Assembly (NCBI RefSeq): GCF_018417475.1
Contig: NZ_CP054856.1
Location: forward strand, 1,829,001 to 1,893,000
DNA: 64,000 nt
Direction of reading: 5' to 3'
From: Novosphingobium decolorationis
Lineage (GTDB): Bacteria > Pseudomonadota > Alphaproteobacteria > Sphingomonadales > Sphingomonadaceae
Below, piece by piece: positions 7,980 to 17,356 of the stretch (positions within the stretch are counted from its first letter, which is position 1; each line of letters begins with the position of its first letter). The translations under genes and the position numbers were made by a program. A model generated the notes under the pieces. The model had not been told where the DNA came from. It made no database searches and saw only the letters and a list, made by a program, of their open reading frames with translations.

Positions 7980-9284
7980 TCACCGTTGACTGAGGAAATC
8001 TGCGCCCGCAAAGGACGCCCGAGGTTCGCGTCCGCCAAGCGCCGCGGCCAGGTCCGCGCCGCCGGGGTACTGGAACAAGCGCAAGCCGAAACGGGGCAGA
8101 ATGGCGATCAAGTGATCGAAGATATCACCCTGAATTGCTTCATACTCCTCCCACGCGGTGGTTGTCGTGAAGCAATAGATTTCGAGCGGGAGCCCTTTTT
8201 CGGTGGGATCGAGCTGACGAACCAGCAAGGTACCGCGCTCGGCAACCTTGGGATGGGCGTTGAGATAGGCCTCGACATAGGCCCGGAACGTTCCGAGGTT
8301 GGTCGGCAGGCGCCGGTTCACCGCCGCCTCACCCTCGGCGGCTTCGTCGGGGGCATGCTGCGCGTTCCAGATGCGCAATTCCTCGTCCTTGGCCGCCATG
8401 TAGGGGCGCAGGATGGTAAACTCGCGCAGGGCCTCCCACTGCGCGGGCGACAGGAAGCTCGCCGTCGTCTGGTCGAGTAGCAACGCACGCTTGATCCGCC
8501 GACCGCCCCACTCGCGCATGTGGCGCCAGTTGCGGAAGGACTCGGTGATGAGCTTGGCGGTCGGAACCGATGTCACCGTCTTGTCGAAGTTCTGCACCTT
8601 GATCGTATGCAGCGCGATGTCGATGACATCGCCATCGGCGTTGAGCTGGGGCATCTCGATCCAGTCGCCCACCCGCACCATGTCGTTCGAGCGCAGCTGC
8701 ACCGAGGCGACGAGCGAGAGGATCGTGTCGCGAAACACCAGCATGAGGACAGCCGCTGCCGCACCGAGCCCCGAGAGCAGGATGACCGGGGACTGTCCGA
8801 TCAGGATGGCAACGATGAGCAGCGCCGCGGCCGCAAACACCCCGATCTTGCCAATCTGGATATAGCCCTTGATCGGACGGCTGGCCGCCTCGGGCTTCAA
8901 CTCGTAGGCATCGTTGCCCAGTTCGAGCAGGTCACCCAGCGCCCGCGCAAGTGTCAGCACGATGAAGGCCCGGGCGATGGCCTGCACCACGGTCACCAGT
9001 TCGCCGGGCAGGTGGTCGATCATCGCGATGCCCTGCAACACGATCACGGCGGGCACGACGTTCGAAAGATGGCGCACGAGCGCCTTCACGTCCCCCGCCT
9101 CGTTGCGCAGAGGCGTGCGCGCAATCAGCCGCTCGACCGGGTGCACCGTCAGGCGCTTGGTCAACCAGTTAGCCGCGCCCGCGATCAGGAATAGCCCGAT
9201 CAACGCCAGCAGCGCCTCGACCCAGGCTTCGTCAAAAACGCCCAGCTCCGCCACGGCAATCCCCCATCGATCCACTACTGACAT
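7980..9284 (-). CDS. Mechanosensitive ion channel, MscS superfamily (YbdG-like)
   Basis: The 434-aa protein has several N-terminal transmembrane helices, then the MscS pore/beta-domain region. The latter is visible as GLGAAAAVLMLVFRDTILS (pore-lining glycine/alanine helix) and NDMVRVGDWIEMP with the following beta sheet. The C-terminal cytoplasmic part, including the SFRNWRHMREWGGRRIKR stretch, resembles the YbdG/MscM miniconductance branch. The family releases solutes under hypo-osmotic stress. The ATG at 9284 has AGGAGAG 4 nt upstream; the longer in-frame extension to 9377 lacks this. It is divergent from the trehalose cluster, which fits an osmotic-stress neighbourhood. Confidence 0.9.
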   Translation of the reverse strand: MSVVDRWGIAVAELGVFDEAWVEALLALIGLFLIAGAANWLTKRLTVHPVERLIARTPLRNEAGDVKALVRHLSNVVPAVIVLQGIAMIDHLPGELVTVVQAIARAFIVLTLARALGDLLELGNDAYELKPEAASRPIKGYIQIGKIGVFAAAALLIVAILIGQSPVILLSGLGAAAAVLMLVFRDTILSLVASVQLRSNDMVRVGDWIEMPQLNADGDVIDIALHTIKVQNFDKTVTSVPTAKLITESFRNWRHMREWGGRRIKRALLLDQTTASFLSPAQWEALREFTILRPYMAAKDEELRIWNAQHAPDEAAEGEAAVNRRLPTNLGTFRAYVEAYLNAHPKVAERGTLLVRQLDPTEKGLPLEIYCFTTTTAWEEYEAIQGDIFDHLIAILPRFGLRLFQYPGGADLAAALGGREPRASFAGADFLSQR

Positions 9285-9499
9285 GCCGCTCTCCTGTAGC
9301 GCGCCGCCTATTTCAAGTGCCCCTGCGCGGTCAACGCCCGGAACCCTGCCCTGCCCCGATTGTTCTGCATAACGCACGCCGCGATCACGCTCCGTCCGGC
9401 ACCCGCGCAGGGACCGTACAGGTGGATCGCGCCCAACCGCGCTTCTTTGCCGACCTTAGGGCTGGCCTAATCCCATTCGATGGTGCAAGACTGAACACA

Positions 9500-10309
9500 A
9501 TGACCGATCCACGCGACAGTCTTTCGCTGGCGGAACAGGGCTCTGGCCCGACAGATCTCCCGCCGCCCGCCCCGCTGCGCATAGCCCCGCAGACGGCACT
9601 CTTCCTCGACTTCGACGGCACCCTCGTGGAAATCGCCGACCATCCCGACGATGTCATCGTGCCCGACACCCTGCCCGAAGTCATTGCCTCGCTCGCCCAT
9701 GCGCTCAAGGGGCGGCTGGCGCTCGTCAGTGGACGCTCGATTGCCGCGCTCGAAAACCTGCTCGGCCCGCTTGAAGTTGCCATCGCAGGGTCCCACGGCG
9801 GCGAATTCCGGCCTGCCGGGGCCGACACGGTCGCCCCGCTCGCGGACCCGCTTCCGGGCCGCGTGGTCGAGGAACTCGACAGCTTCTCCAAAGCCAACGG
9901 CGACATGCTGGTCGAACCCAAACCCTACAGCGTGGCCGTCCATTACCGCCGCCACCCCCACGCACTGGAGAGCCTGCTCACCCGGGCCGAGGCACTGGCG
10001 CGCGAGGAAGGTCTCAAGCTCAAGCACGGCAAGCAGGTGGTGGAACTGGTCATGCCCGGCTCCGACAAGGGCTCGGCACTGACCGCCTTCATGGCGCGGC
10101 CCGAATTTGCCGGCACCCACCCCCTGTTCCTGGGCGACGATGTCACCGACGAGGATGCCTTTCGCGTCCTTGAGGGACTGGGCGGACATGGTGTTCTCGT
10201 CGGGCCGATGCGCCCCACCGCCGCCCATCGGCGCTTGCCCGACGTTGCCGCCGTCCACGACTGGCTGGCCGCCGCGCTTCGCACACACGATCAATCCGAG
10301 GGAATTTGA
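9500..10309 (+). CDS. otsB: Trehalose-6-phosphate phosphatase
   Basis: This 269-aa HAD-family phosphatase has motif I as LFLDFDGTLVEIADHPD near residue 32, the VSGRSIAALENLL motif II region, GSHGGEFR, and the acidic motif IV as FLGDDVTDEDAF. These are diagnostic of OtsB. It removes phosphate from trehalose-6-phosphate to give trehalose. The ATG at 9500 follows no strong ribosome site, but upstream in-frame sequence reads as junk. The gene ends 7 nt before the GH15 gene and otsA follows, so the three form an operon. Confidence 0.93.
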   Translation: MTDPRDSLSLAEQGSGPTDLPPPAPLRIAPQTALFLDFDGTLVEIADHPDDVIVPDTLPEVIASLAHALKGRLALVSGRSIAALENLLGPLEVAIAGSHGGEFRPAGADTVAPLADPLPGRVVEELDSFSKANGDMLVEPKPYSVAVHYRRHPHALESLLTRAEALAREEGLKLKHGKQVVELVMPGSDKGSALTAFMARPEFAGTHPLFLGDDVTDEDAFRVLEGLGGHGVLVGPMRPTAAHRRLPDVAAVHDWLAAALRTHDQSEGI

Positions 10310-10316
10310 AACAGGC

Positions 10317-12233
10317 ATGACTGTGACCGGATCGACCACGCCCGACACGACCCAGACCGCTGAACCGCCCGTACGCTCGCCCAAGGGCGAGAACGCAGCC
10401 CCCGAAGCATCCGCCCGGCAAAGCTCGCTCGAACTCTGGCCGATCGGCAATTGCCAGGTGAACGGCCTTATCGACGAGAGCGCTGCGCTGGTCTGGGGCT
10501 GTGTGCCCCGCGTCGACGGCGACCCGGCCTTCTGCGCGCTGATGCGCGGCGAGGAGGGACAGGACGCAGGCACCTGGCGTTTCGAGCTGGAAAACCAAGT
10601 CTCGGTCACGCAGCGTTACGTGCGCAACACCCCGATCCTCATTTCGCGGCTGGAGGACGCCAACGGCAGCGCGGTCGAGGTGATCGACTTCTGCCCCCGC
10701 TTCGAGCGTTCGGGGCGCATGTACCGCCCGGTCGCCTACGCCCGCATCGTGCGCCCGGTGAAGGGCAGCCCGCGCATTCGCTGCGTACTGACACCGATGA
10801 GCGGTTACGGCGCGCAGCTGGCCCCGATCACCCGCGGCTCCAACCACATCCGCTACCTGGTCGAGAGGAACGCGCTGCGCCTCACCACCGATGCGCCGGT
10901 CGGCTACATCCTCGACGAACGCTACTTCCGGCTGGAAAGCCCGATGCACTTCTTCCTCGGCCCCGACGAGCCTTTCAACGGCAACGTCGAGCACGAACTG
11001 GAGATGATGCACCAACTTACCGACGCCTACTGGGGCAACTGGGTGCGCAGCCTTGCCACCCCGCTCGACTGGCAGGAGGCGGTGATCCGCGCCGCGATCA
11101 CGCTCAAGCTGTGCCAGCACGAAGAGACTGGCGCGATCGTCGCCGCACTCACCACCTCGATCCCCGAGGCGCCCCATTCGCAGCGCAACTGGGACTACCG
11201 CTACTGCTGGATCCGCGACGCCTACTACACCGTCCAGGCGCTCAACCATCTGGGCGCGCTCGACGTGCTGGAAAAGTACCTCGGGTACCTGCGCAACATC
11301 ATCGACGATGCCGAGGGCGGCTTCATCCAGCCGCTCTACGCGGTCAGCGGCGCCAAGGAGATCATCGAGTGGGTGGCCGACGACCTTGTGGGCTATCGCG
11401 GCATGGGCCCGGTGCGCGTGGGCAATGCGGCCTACTATCAGGTCCAGAACGATTGCTATGGCCAGATCGTCCTGCCCGCGATCCAGGCGTTCTCCGACAT
11501 GCGCCTCATCCGCATGGCCAATCACGACGATTTCGAGAGCCTCGAGAAAGTCGGCGAGATGGCGTGGAAGACCCACGACCAGCCCGATGCGGGCCTTTGG
11601 GAACTGCGCACGCGCACGGCCGTCCACACCTATTCCAGCGTGATGAACTGGGCCGCCTGCGACCGCCTCGCCAATGCGGCCGAATACCTCGGGCTCTCCG
11701 ACCGCCAGACCTACTGGCGCGAACGCGCGGACATCATCCGCGCGACCATCGAGAAGGAAGCCTGGCACAGGATCGAAGGGCCCGATTTTGACGACGGTGG
11801 CGCTGGCGGGCATTATGCGGCCAGCTTCGGCGGCGACCAGCTCGACGCCAGCCTGCTGCAGATGGTTGAACTGCGCTTCGTGGAAGCGAGCGACCCGCGC
11901 TTCCAGGCAACACTCGCCGCCGTGCAAAAGACGCTGCGCCGCGGGGAGCATATGCTGCGCTATGCCAACGAGGACGACTTCGGCTTGCCCGAAACCGCCT
12001 TCAACATCTGCACGTTCTGGCTGATCGAGGCCTTGCACCGCTCCGGCCAGGACGAAGAGGCCCGCCGTCTGTTCGAGGCGATGCTCGCGCACCGGACGAA
12101 ATCGGGCCTCCTTTCGGAAGACATGGACTTCGAGACGAGCGAGCTGTGGGGGAACTTTCCGCAGACCTATTCGCTTGTCGGGATAATCAACTGCGCCGGG
12201 CAACTGTCGCGCTCCTGGCGCGACTGGCGGTAA
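10317..12233 (+). CDS. Glycoside hydrolase family 15 protein (trehalase or glucoamylase-like)
   Basis: This 638-aa cytoplasmic protein has no signal peptide. The N-terminal beta-sandwich domain is followed by an (alpha/alpha)6 barrel, recognised by NWDYRYCWIRDAYYTVQAL and the MNWAACDRLANAAEYLG and FNICTFWLIEAL segments typical of bacterial GH15. Family members hydrolyse alpha-linked glucose; several bacterial GH15 enzymes of this length are trehalases. Its position between otsB and otsA, 7 nt after otsB and 40 nt before otsA, points to trehalose or a related glucan as substrate. The start at 10317 has a weak ACAGG site; the much longer in-frame ORF overlaps otsB and is not real. Confidence 0.85.
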   Translation: MTVTGSTTPDTTQTAEPPVRSPKGENAAPEASARQSSLELWPIGNCQVNGLIDESAALVWGCVPRVDGDPAFCALMRGEEGQDAGTWRFELENQVSVTQRYVRNTPILISRLEDANGSAVEVIDFCPRFERSGRMYRPVAYARIVRPVKGSPRIRCVLTPMSGYGAQLAPITRGSNHIRYLVERNALRLTTDAPVGYILDERYFRLESPMHFFLGPDEPFNGNVEHELEMMHQLTDAYWGNWVRSLATPLDWQEAVIRAAITLKLCQHEETGAIVAALTTSIPEAPHSQRNWDYRYCWIRDAYYTVQALNHLGALDVLEKYLGYLRNIIDDAEGGFIQPLYAVSGAKEIIEWVADDLVGYRGMGPVRVGNAAYYQVQNDCYGQIVLPAIQAFSDMRLIRMANHDDFESLEKVGEMAWKTHDQPDAGLWELRTRTAVHTYSSVMNWAACDRLANAAEYLGLSDRQTYWRERADIIRATIEKEAWHRIEGPDFDDGGAGGHYAASFGGDQLDASLLQMVELRFVEASDPRFQATLAAVQKTLRRGEHMLRYANEDDFGLPETAFNICTFWLIEALHRSGQDEEARRLFEAMLAHRTKSGLLSEDMDFETSELWGNFPQTYSLVGIINCAGQLSRSWRDWR

Positions 12234-12273
12234 GATTTTCAGGCGTTTTCAAGCGCCTTACAGGGGAATTGAG

Positions 12274-13698
12274 ATGAGCCGACTGATCGTGATCTCCAAC
12301 CGCGTTTCGGTGCCCAAGGCTGCTGGCGCTGCGGGTGCGCAAGGGGGTCTGGCCGTCGCGCTCAACTCGGCCCTGCGCGAGAACCGCGGGATCTGGTTCG
12401 GCTGGTCGGGGCAGGAGACGGAAGAATTCACCGGCCACCTCGACATGCAGCGCAACGATGGGGTGACGACCGCCACCATCGACCTCGAGCCCCAGGACAT
12501 CGAGGAATACTACAACGGCTACGCCAACCGCACGCTCTGGCCGCTGTTTCACTACCGCATCGATCTCACCGAATACGACCGCAACTTCGGCGAGGGCTAT
12601 GAGCGCGTGAACCGCCGCTTCGCGGATTCGGTACGCCCCCTGATCGACCAGGACGACCTCGTCTGGGTCCACGACTACCACCTGCTCCCGCTTGGATCGA
12701 TGCTGCGCACGCAGGGCGTGAAGAACCGCATGGGCCTCTTCCTGCACACCCCCTGGCCGCCGACACGCCTGCTGGTCTCGCTGCCCTTCCACGAGCGCCT
12801 CGTGGAATCGATGCTGGCCTACGACGTAATCGGCTTCCAGACCGAAGAGTGGCTGGGCAGCTTCCTGCATTACCTTGAGAAGGAAATGGGACTCGACATC
12901 GGCACGGACGGCTGCATCGAGTACCAGGGCCGCCGCATCGTTGCGCGCGCGTTTCCGATCGGGATCGACTACGCCGAATTCCGCGAGGGCGCCCAAAGCG
13001 CGGAAGCCGACGAGGCGCACGACAAGCTCAAGGCCAGCGTGCGCGGACGAAAGATGCTCATCGGTGTCGACCGGCTCGACTATTCCAAGGGCCTGGGTGA
13101 GCGCTTTGAGAGTTTCAGCCGCTTCCTCGCCGACAATCCGGACCAGGCCTCGCAGGTCGTCCTGCTCCAGATCGCGCCGCCTTCGCGCGGGGACGTCGCC
13201 AGCTACCAGCAGATCCGCGAGGATCTCGAGCGCAAGACCGGCCATATCAACGGCGCCCACGCCGACGTCGCCTTCGTGCCGATCCGCTACGTCAACCGTG
13301 GTTATCCGCGCCGACAGCTCGCCGGTTTCTATCGTGCCGCCGAAGTCGGCCTCGTGACCCCCTTGCGCGACGGCATGAACCTCGTCGCGAAGGAATATGT
13401 CGCCGCGCAGAAGGAAGACGATCCCGGCGTGCTCATCCTTTCGCAGTTCGCGGGTGCAGCCTTGCAGATGGACGATGCCCTCCTCGTCAACCCCCACTCG
13501 ATCGAACATGTCAGCGAGACGATCAAGCGTGCCTTGACGATGCCGCTCGCCGAGCGCAGGTCCCGACACGAAAAGCTCCTGCAGTCCGTGCGCGACAACG
13601 ACGTGATCCACTGGCGCCAGGAGTTCGTGAAGGTGCTTTTCGCAGGCGCGCTCGCCCAGGGTTCGGCCCAGGACGCAAAGGCTGGCCTGTCGGCTTGA
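12274..13698 (+). CDS. otsA: Alpha,alpha-trehalose-phosphate synthase (UDP-forming)
   Basis: This 474-aa GT20 enzyme has the N-terminal RLIVISNRVSVPK strand, the GGLAVAL loop, VWVHDYHLLPLGSMLR, and the C-terminal donor-binding region GVDRLDYSKGLGER and LRDGMNLVAKEYVAAQ. All are canonical OtsA motifs. It joins UDP-glucose and glucose-6-phosphate into trehalose-6-phosphate, which OtsB then dephosphorylates. The ATG is preceded by GGGGAATTGAG. It is last in the otsB-GH15-otsA operon; no clear terminator follows. Confidence 0.96.
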   Translation: MSRLIVISNRVSVPKAAGAAGAQGGLAVALNSALRENRGIWFGWSGQETEEFTGHLDMQRNDGVTTATIDLEPQDIEEYYNGYANRTLWPLFHYRIDLTEYDRNFGEGYERVNRRFADSVRPLIDQDDLVWVHDYHLLPLGSMLRTQGVKNRMGLFLHTPWPPTRLLVSLPFHERLVESMLAYDVIGFQTEEWLGSFLHYLEKEMGLDIGTDGCIEYQGRRIVARAFPIGIDYAEFREGAQSAEADEAHDKLKASVRGRKMLIGVDRLDYSKGLGERFESFSRFLADNPDQASQVVLLQIAPPSRGDVASYQQIREDLERKTGHINGAHADVAFVPIRYVNRGYPRRQLAGFYRAAEVGLVTPLRDGMNLVAKEYVAAQKEDDPGVLILSQFAGAALQMDDALLVNPHSIEHVSETIKRALTMPLAERRSRHEKLLQSVRDNDVIHWRQEFVKVLFAGALAQGSAQDAKAGLSA

Positions 13699-14193
13699 CC
13701 CAGTCCCACGAAGGTCCGGCCAGGGCGCGACTGCCCGGCGAGGCGCACGGTACGATCGGTTGAACGGTGCGCGCGAACGCTTCCACGCATCGCACTGGCA
13801 AAGACCACGAAATTAAGGTTGAGCTCGCGCCCGATCACGCGTGCCCCAAGGCACCGAAATTGCGAGTTGGCCGGGTGCGATCGTCTTGTGCAGGGACTTC
13901 GCGCAAGGCGGTTCGACCTGCCACACATGGACCGGCGTTAACGAAAATCGATTTAAAATCCAGGAATAGAAGTAATTTATTCGCCTTCGCACATGCAACA
14001 TCTCGCTTGCATTAACTTGGCGCATCTGTAAATTTCCCAGGCACAAGGTACAGTCGGTAGAGGGGCGGGCGATTATTGCCCGAAACCACTTGAAGCGGAC
14101 TTGAGCCCGCGGAACCGCCGCTCGACATCTTTGTCGCGGCGTTCCGTTGCTCAATCCTTTCGAGCCCTCGCTTCGCACAGGGGTTGAATTGAA
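13699..14193 (+). other. Non-coding region upstream of the exopolysaccharide locus
   Basis: There are 495 bp without a credible gene between otsA and fcl. The centre is AT-richer (about 13935-14040), as expected for a promoter, and contains TTGCATT near 14008, related to the TGCA motif seen at other sugar-polymer genes. A strong stem-loop occupies 14110-14146. No tRNA or rRNA is seen. Confidence 0.6.
14110..14146 (+). promoter_or_regulatory. Leader stem-loop upstream of fcl
   Basis: The arm CGGAACCGCCGCTCGACA pairs with TGTCGCGGCGTTCCG over 15 base pairs, with a 1-nt and a 2-nt bulge and a TCTT loop. It lies 48 nt before the fcl start codon, probably in the mRNA leader. It lacks a U-tract, so it is more likely a structured leader or stability element than a terminator. 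Confidence 0.5.
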
Positions 14194-15147
14194 ATGTCTT
14201 ACGAACTCTCCGGCAAAAAGGTATATGTCGCGGGACACAAGGGGATGGTCGGCTCGGCCATGACCCGCCGCCTGCGAGCGGAAGGCTGCGATGTCGTCTT
14301 CCCGGAGACACGGATAGACTTGCGCGAACAGTCTGCGGTACGGGCGTGGGTCGCCGCGAACAAGCCCGACGTCGTCGTCGTCGCTGCGGCCAAGGTGGGA
14401 GGCATTCTCGCCAACGACACGTTTCCAGGGCAGTTCCTGTACGACAACTTGATGATCGAGACGAACGTGATCGAGGCTTCGCGGCAGAACGACGTCGAGA
14501 AGTTGCTGTTCTTGGGATCGTCCTGCATCTATCCGAAATTCGCGCCCCAGCCGATCGAGGAGGAATCACTCCTGACCGGTCCACTCGAGCCGACCAACGA
14601 ATGGTACGCGATCGCCAAGATCGCCGGCATCAAGTTGTGCCAGGCCTACCGCAAGGAATATGGCCTTGACTACATCAGCGCCATGCCGACCAATCTTTAC
14701 GGCCCGGGCGACAATTTCGACCTCAATAGCAGCCATGTGATGCCCGCGCTGATGCGCAAGGCGCACGAGGCCAAGGCCGCAGGCGCCAGCTCGATCGAAA
14801 TTTGGGGTTCCGGCACACCACGGCGCGAGTTTCTCCACGTCGACGATCTCGCCGATGCGTGCACCCTTTTGCTTCGCTCGTATTCGGGGCACGAGCACGT
14901 CAACGTGGGCTCGGGCGAGGATGTGACGATTGCGGAACTGGCCGAGACCGTATGCCGGGCCGTCGGCTTCACGGGCGAGATCGTCAAGGACACCTCGAAG
15001 CCCGACGGCACACCCCGCAAGCTGATGAGCGCCGACAAGCTGCGCGCCATGGGCTGGTCGCCGACGATCCCGCTCGAGCAGGGGATCGCATCGACGTACC
15101 GATGGTATCTCGACAATATTTGTGCCCCAGCCAAAGCGATCGGCTGA
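14194..15147 (+). CDS. fcl: GDP-L-fucose synthase
   Basis: The 317-aa extended SDR begins with a short tail, then VYVAGHKGMVGSAMTRRL, the Rossmann motif specific to the GMER/Fcl family. FLGSSCIYPKFAPQPI and the catalytic EWYAIAKIAGIKLC (YxxxK) follow, then TNLYGPGDNFD. It epimerises and reduces GDP-4-keto-6-deoxymannose to GDP-L-fucose. Its substrate comes from Gmd, encoded 22 kb away at 36059-37201, and ultimately from the manC operon. It is the first gene of the plus-strand exopolysaccharide arm. Confidence 0.96.
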   Translation: MSYELSGKKVYVAGHKGMVGSAMTRRLRAEGCDVVFPETRIDLREQSAVRAWVAANKPDVVVVAAAKVGGILANDTFPGQFLYDNLMIETNVIEASRQNDVEKLLFLGSSCIYPKFAPQPIEEESLLTGPLEPTNEWYAIAKIAGIKLCQAYRKEYGLDYISAMPTNLYGPGDNFDLNSSHVMPALMRKAHEAKAAGASSIEIWGSGTPRREFLHVDDLADACTLLLRSYSGHEHVNVGSGEDVTIAELAETVCRAVGFTGEIVKDTSKPDGTPRKLMSADKLRAMGWSPTIPLEQGIASTYRWYLDNICAPAKAIG

Positions 15148-15191
15148 CCGAACGCGAACGAACCGCTGGACAGGCGCGAGGAGCCAATCCG

Positions 15192-15968
15192 ATGACAGCT
15201 TACGCCGATGTGGCCCCGCTCAAGACGTACGATGTCTTGGGCGTGCCCGTGACGATCACCACCCCCACACAGGCAGCCGAGACGATCGAGGGTTGGGCCA
15301 AGGACGACACCGGCCGCTTCGTCTGCATCCGCGACGTCGCCAGCCTCATGGTAATCAACGATGATCCCGCCATTCGCGATCTTCACAAGGAAGCCGCGAT
15401 GATCACGCCCGACGGAATGCCGATCGCTTTCGTCGGAAAGCTGCGTGGCGTGCCCGTCGAGCGCACCTGCGGCCCCGACCTCATCGACCTTATCGCGAGA
15501 CGTTCGCCCGCCAGCGGGCTGTCCCACTACTTTTACGGAGGCAAGGAAGGCGTCGCCAAGTCGCTGGCCGAGACCTTCCAGAAGAAATATCCCGGCTTTC
15601 GCGTCGCAGGCTACGAATGCCCGCCGTTCCGCCCCTTGACCGAGGAAGAGGACGCGGCCGTCGTGGAGCGGATCAAGGCTTCGGGTGCGGATGTCGTGTG
15701 GGTCGGAATTTCGAGCCCCAAGCAGGACGTGTGGATGCGCGATCACTACACCCGCCTGCCACAGACGCTGATCGGTGTCGGCGCGGCCTTCGATTTCCAC
15801 ACCGGCGCGGTCAAGCGCGCGCCGGTGTGGATGCAGAAGGCCATGCTGGAGTGGGCCTACCGCCTCTCGCAGGAACCCAAGCGGTTGTGGCGCAGGTATC
15901 TGGTTCTCGCACCGCGCTTCGTGTGGAAAGTGGTCACGACGCCCGTACCGCAGGCAAGCAAGGCCTGA
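15192..15968 (+). CDS. WecG/TagA/CpsF family glycosyltransferase (GT26)
   Basis: The 258-aa protein shows the family landmarks: VCIRDVASLMVINDDP near residue 40, ITPDGMPIAFVGKLRG with the conserved Asp-Gly-Met, YFYGGKEGVA, and VGISSPKQDVWM (the PKQ motif). GT26 enzymes add the second sugar (ManNAcA, ManNAc, glucose or similar) onto a lipid-linked first sugar at the inner membrane. The ATG at 15192 has GAGGAG 9 nt upstream, so I reject the 130-residue longer frame overlapping fcl. It is one of only two glycosyltransferases in this locus. Confidence 0.9.
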   Translation: MTAYADVAPLKTYDVLGVPVTITTPTQAAETIEGWAKDDTGRFVCIRDVASLMVINDDPAIRDLHKEAAMITPDGMPIAFVGKLRGVPVERTCGPDLIDLIARRSPASGLSHYFYGGKEGVAKSLAETFQKKYPGFRVAGYECPPFRPLTEEEDAAVVERIKASGADVVWVGISSPKQDVWMRDHYTRLPQTLIGVGAAFDFHTGAVKRAPVWMQKAMLEWAYRLSQEPKRLWRRYLVLAPRFVWKVVTTPVPQASKA

Positions 15969-15980
15969 AGGCGAAGATAC

Positions 15981-17276
15981 ATGCCGCTTCCATCCACCGC
16001 ATCGATCCTGTCGAGCGTCCTGAACCGCTACCGGCATGCCCCTGAGCCGTTCTGGGCCATGGCCAGTCAGGTGCTGACGAGCGCCGCCAACTTCCTGACC
16101 TCGATGATCCTGATCCGCTCGATCGGGCTGATCGAGTTCGGACGGTTCAGCATCTGCTTCCTGCTCATCATGATGACCCGCAAGTTCCTGATCTTCGTGG
16201 TCCTCACCCCGATGTCGTCGATCATGCCTTCGATTGCGAACGAACGGCTGCCCGATTACCGCTTCTTTCTCTACCTGCTGGCGACGGCTTTCGCGCTCGT
16301 CAGCAGCCTGGTGCTGATCGGCCCTGTCCACCTCTGGGGCTTGCTTCTCAATGCGCCCTGGCTGCCGAGTCTGGCGCTCTCGCTGTTCGCCGCGAACAGC
16401 CTGGCCAACCTCACCGATTTCTCGCGCCGCTTGCTGCTCGATTGCCGCCAGCCGATTTCGTCGTTCGCAATCGATGCGCTGCGCTTCACCTTGCAGCTGG
16501 CGCTGATGATCGCCTTTGCCGTGCTGGCGCGCGATCAACTGTCCGCGGACCTTGCGCTTTGGTTCATGGCCGCAGGTTCCTTGGCCGGCCTCGTTCTCTC
16601 GGTGCTTCTCACGCACCGCCTGCGCCCCAACTTCAGGCTCGTGGGAGAATTCTGGTCGCGCCATCACCACTACACCGGCTGGAACAGCGTCTCGACAATT
16701 CTCGAGACGATCCAGAGCACCGCGCCACTGCTGATCGCATCGGCCGTCCTTGGCGAGGCGACGACCGGCACGCTGCGCGCGATCCAGCAGTTCGCAAACC
16801 TGTTGAATCTTCCCTTCAACGCATTGCTGCAAGTGCTGCCGAGCATGGCCTCGCGGCGTTACGCCACGCGAGGGCTCGGTGCGATGAACGCGCTGCTCAC
16901 CAAAGTCACACTTGTAAGCAGCGCGGGCATCGTTGCACTCTCGCTGGCGATTCTGCTCGCTTCGGACTTCGTCCTGCGCCAGGCCCTCAAGCTTGAGACG
17001 GGCGATGCCATCCCGATCTTCATCGCCTATATGGTGCTCAACGTGTGCATGCTGATCCGACTGCCCACGATCATAACGTGTTCGGTGCTCAGCGTACCGC
17101 GCGCCCAGGCCGCGGCCAGTGTGATCGGCGCCATACTCGCGACGGCAGGCACATATTTGCTCCTGTTTCCTCTGGGTCCCATCGCGGCTCCAGTGGTGAA
17201 CGCGGTCAGCCTGCTGGTCACCACCTTGCTCACCTGGCACAACATGCGCCCCCGCCTGCACCAGGTGCGAGCGTGA
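15981..17276 (+). CDS. Polysaccharide flippase-like membrane protein (Wzx/MATE superfamily)
   Basis: The 431-aa protein consists almost entirely of hydrophobic helices (about 12) and has the polar N-terminal helix typical of Wzx/PST transporters (FWAMASQVLTSAANFLTSMI). Such proteins flip undecaprenyl-linked repeat units to the periplasm. It lies 12 nt after the GT26 gene, so the genes are co-transcribed. Sequence alone does not distinguish Wzx from other MOP-superfamily exporters, but the neighbours (glycosyltransferases, Wzy-like protein, Wza, Wzc) make a flippase the natural reading. Confidence 0.8.
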   Translation: MPLPSTASILSSVLNRYRHAPEPFWAMASQVLTSAANFLTSMILIRSIGLIEFGRFSICFLLIMMTRKFLIFVVLTPMSSIMPSIANERLPDYRFFLYLLATAFALVSSLVLIGPVHLWGLLLNAPWLPSLALSLFAANSLANLTDFSRRLLLDCRQPISSFAIDALRFTLQLALMIAFAVLARDQLSADLALWFMAAGSLAGLVLSVLLTHRLRPNFRLVGEFWSRHHHYTGWNSVSTILETIQSTAPLLIASAVLGEATTGTLRAIQQFANLLNLPFNALLQVLPSMASRRYATRGLGAMNALLTKVTLVSSAGIVALSLAILLASDFVLRQALKLETGDAIPIFIAYMVLNVCMLIRLPTIITCSVLSVPRAQAAASVIGAILATAGTYLLLFPLGPIAAPVVNAVSLLVTTLLTWHNMRPRLHQVRA

Positions 17277-17356
17277 GCCGGACCGCACGGCTTTGCCGCG
17301 AAATCGCCCCCGCGACACGCGCGACAGCCGTATCCGCCCTTTCAGGATAAGACAGC

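Noticed and set aside
10143..12203. 686-codon minus-strand ORF opposite the GH15 gene
   Set aside because: High-GC shadow of a strongly supported GH15 gene; composition rich in Arg/Val/Ala-Gly without domain.
14697..17318. 873-codon minus-strand ORF opposite fcl, the GT26 gene and the flippase
   Set aside because: It spans three well-supported opposite-strand genes and has a low-complexity Arg/Gln/Glu composition; a reading artefact of GC bias.
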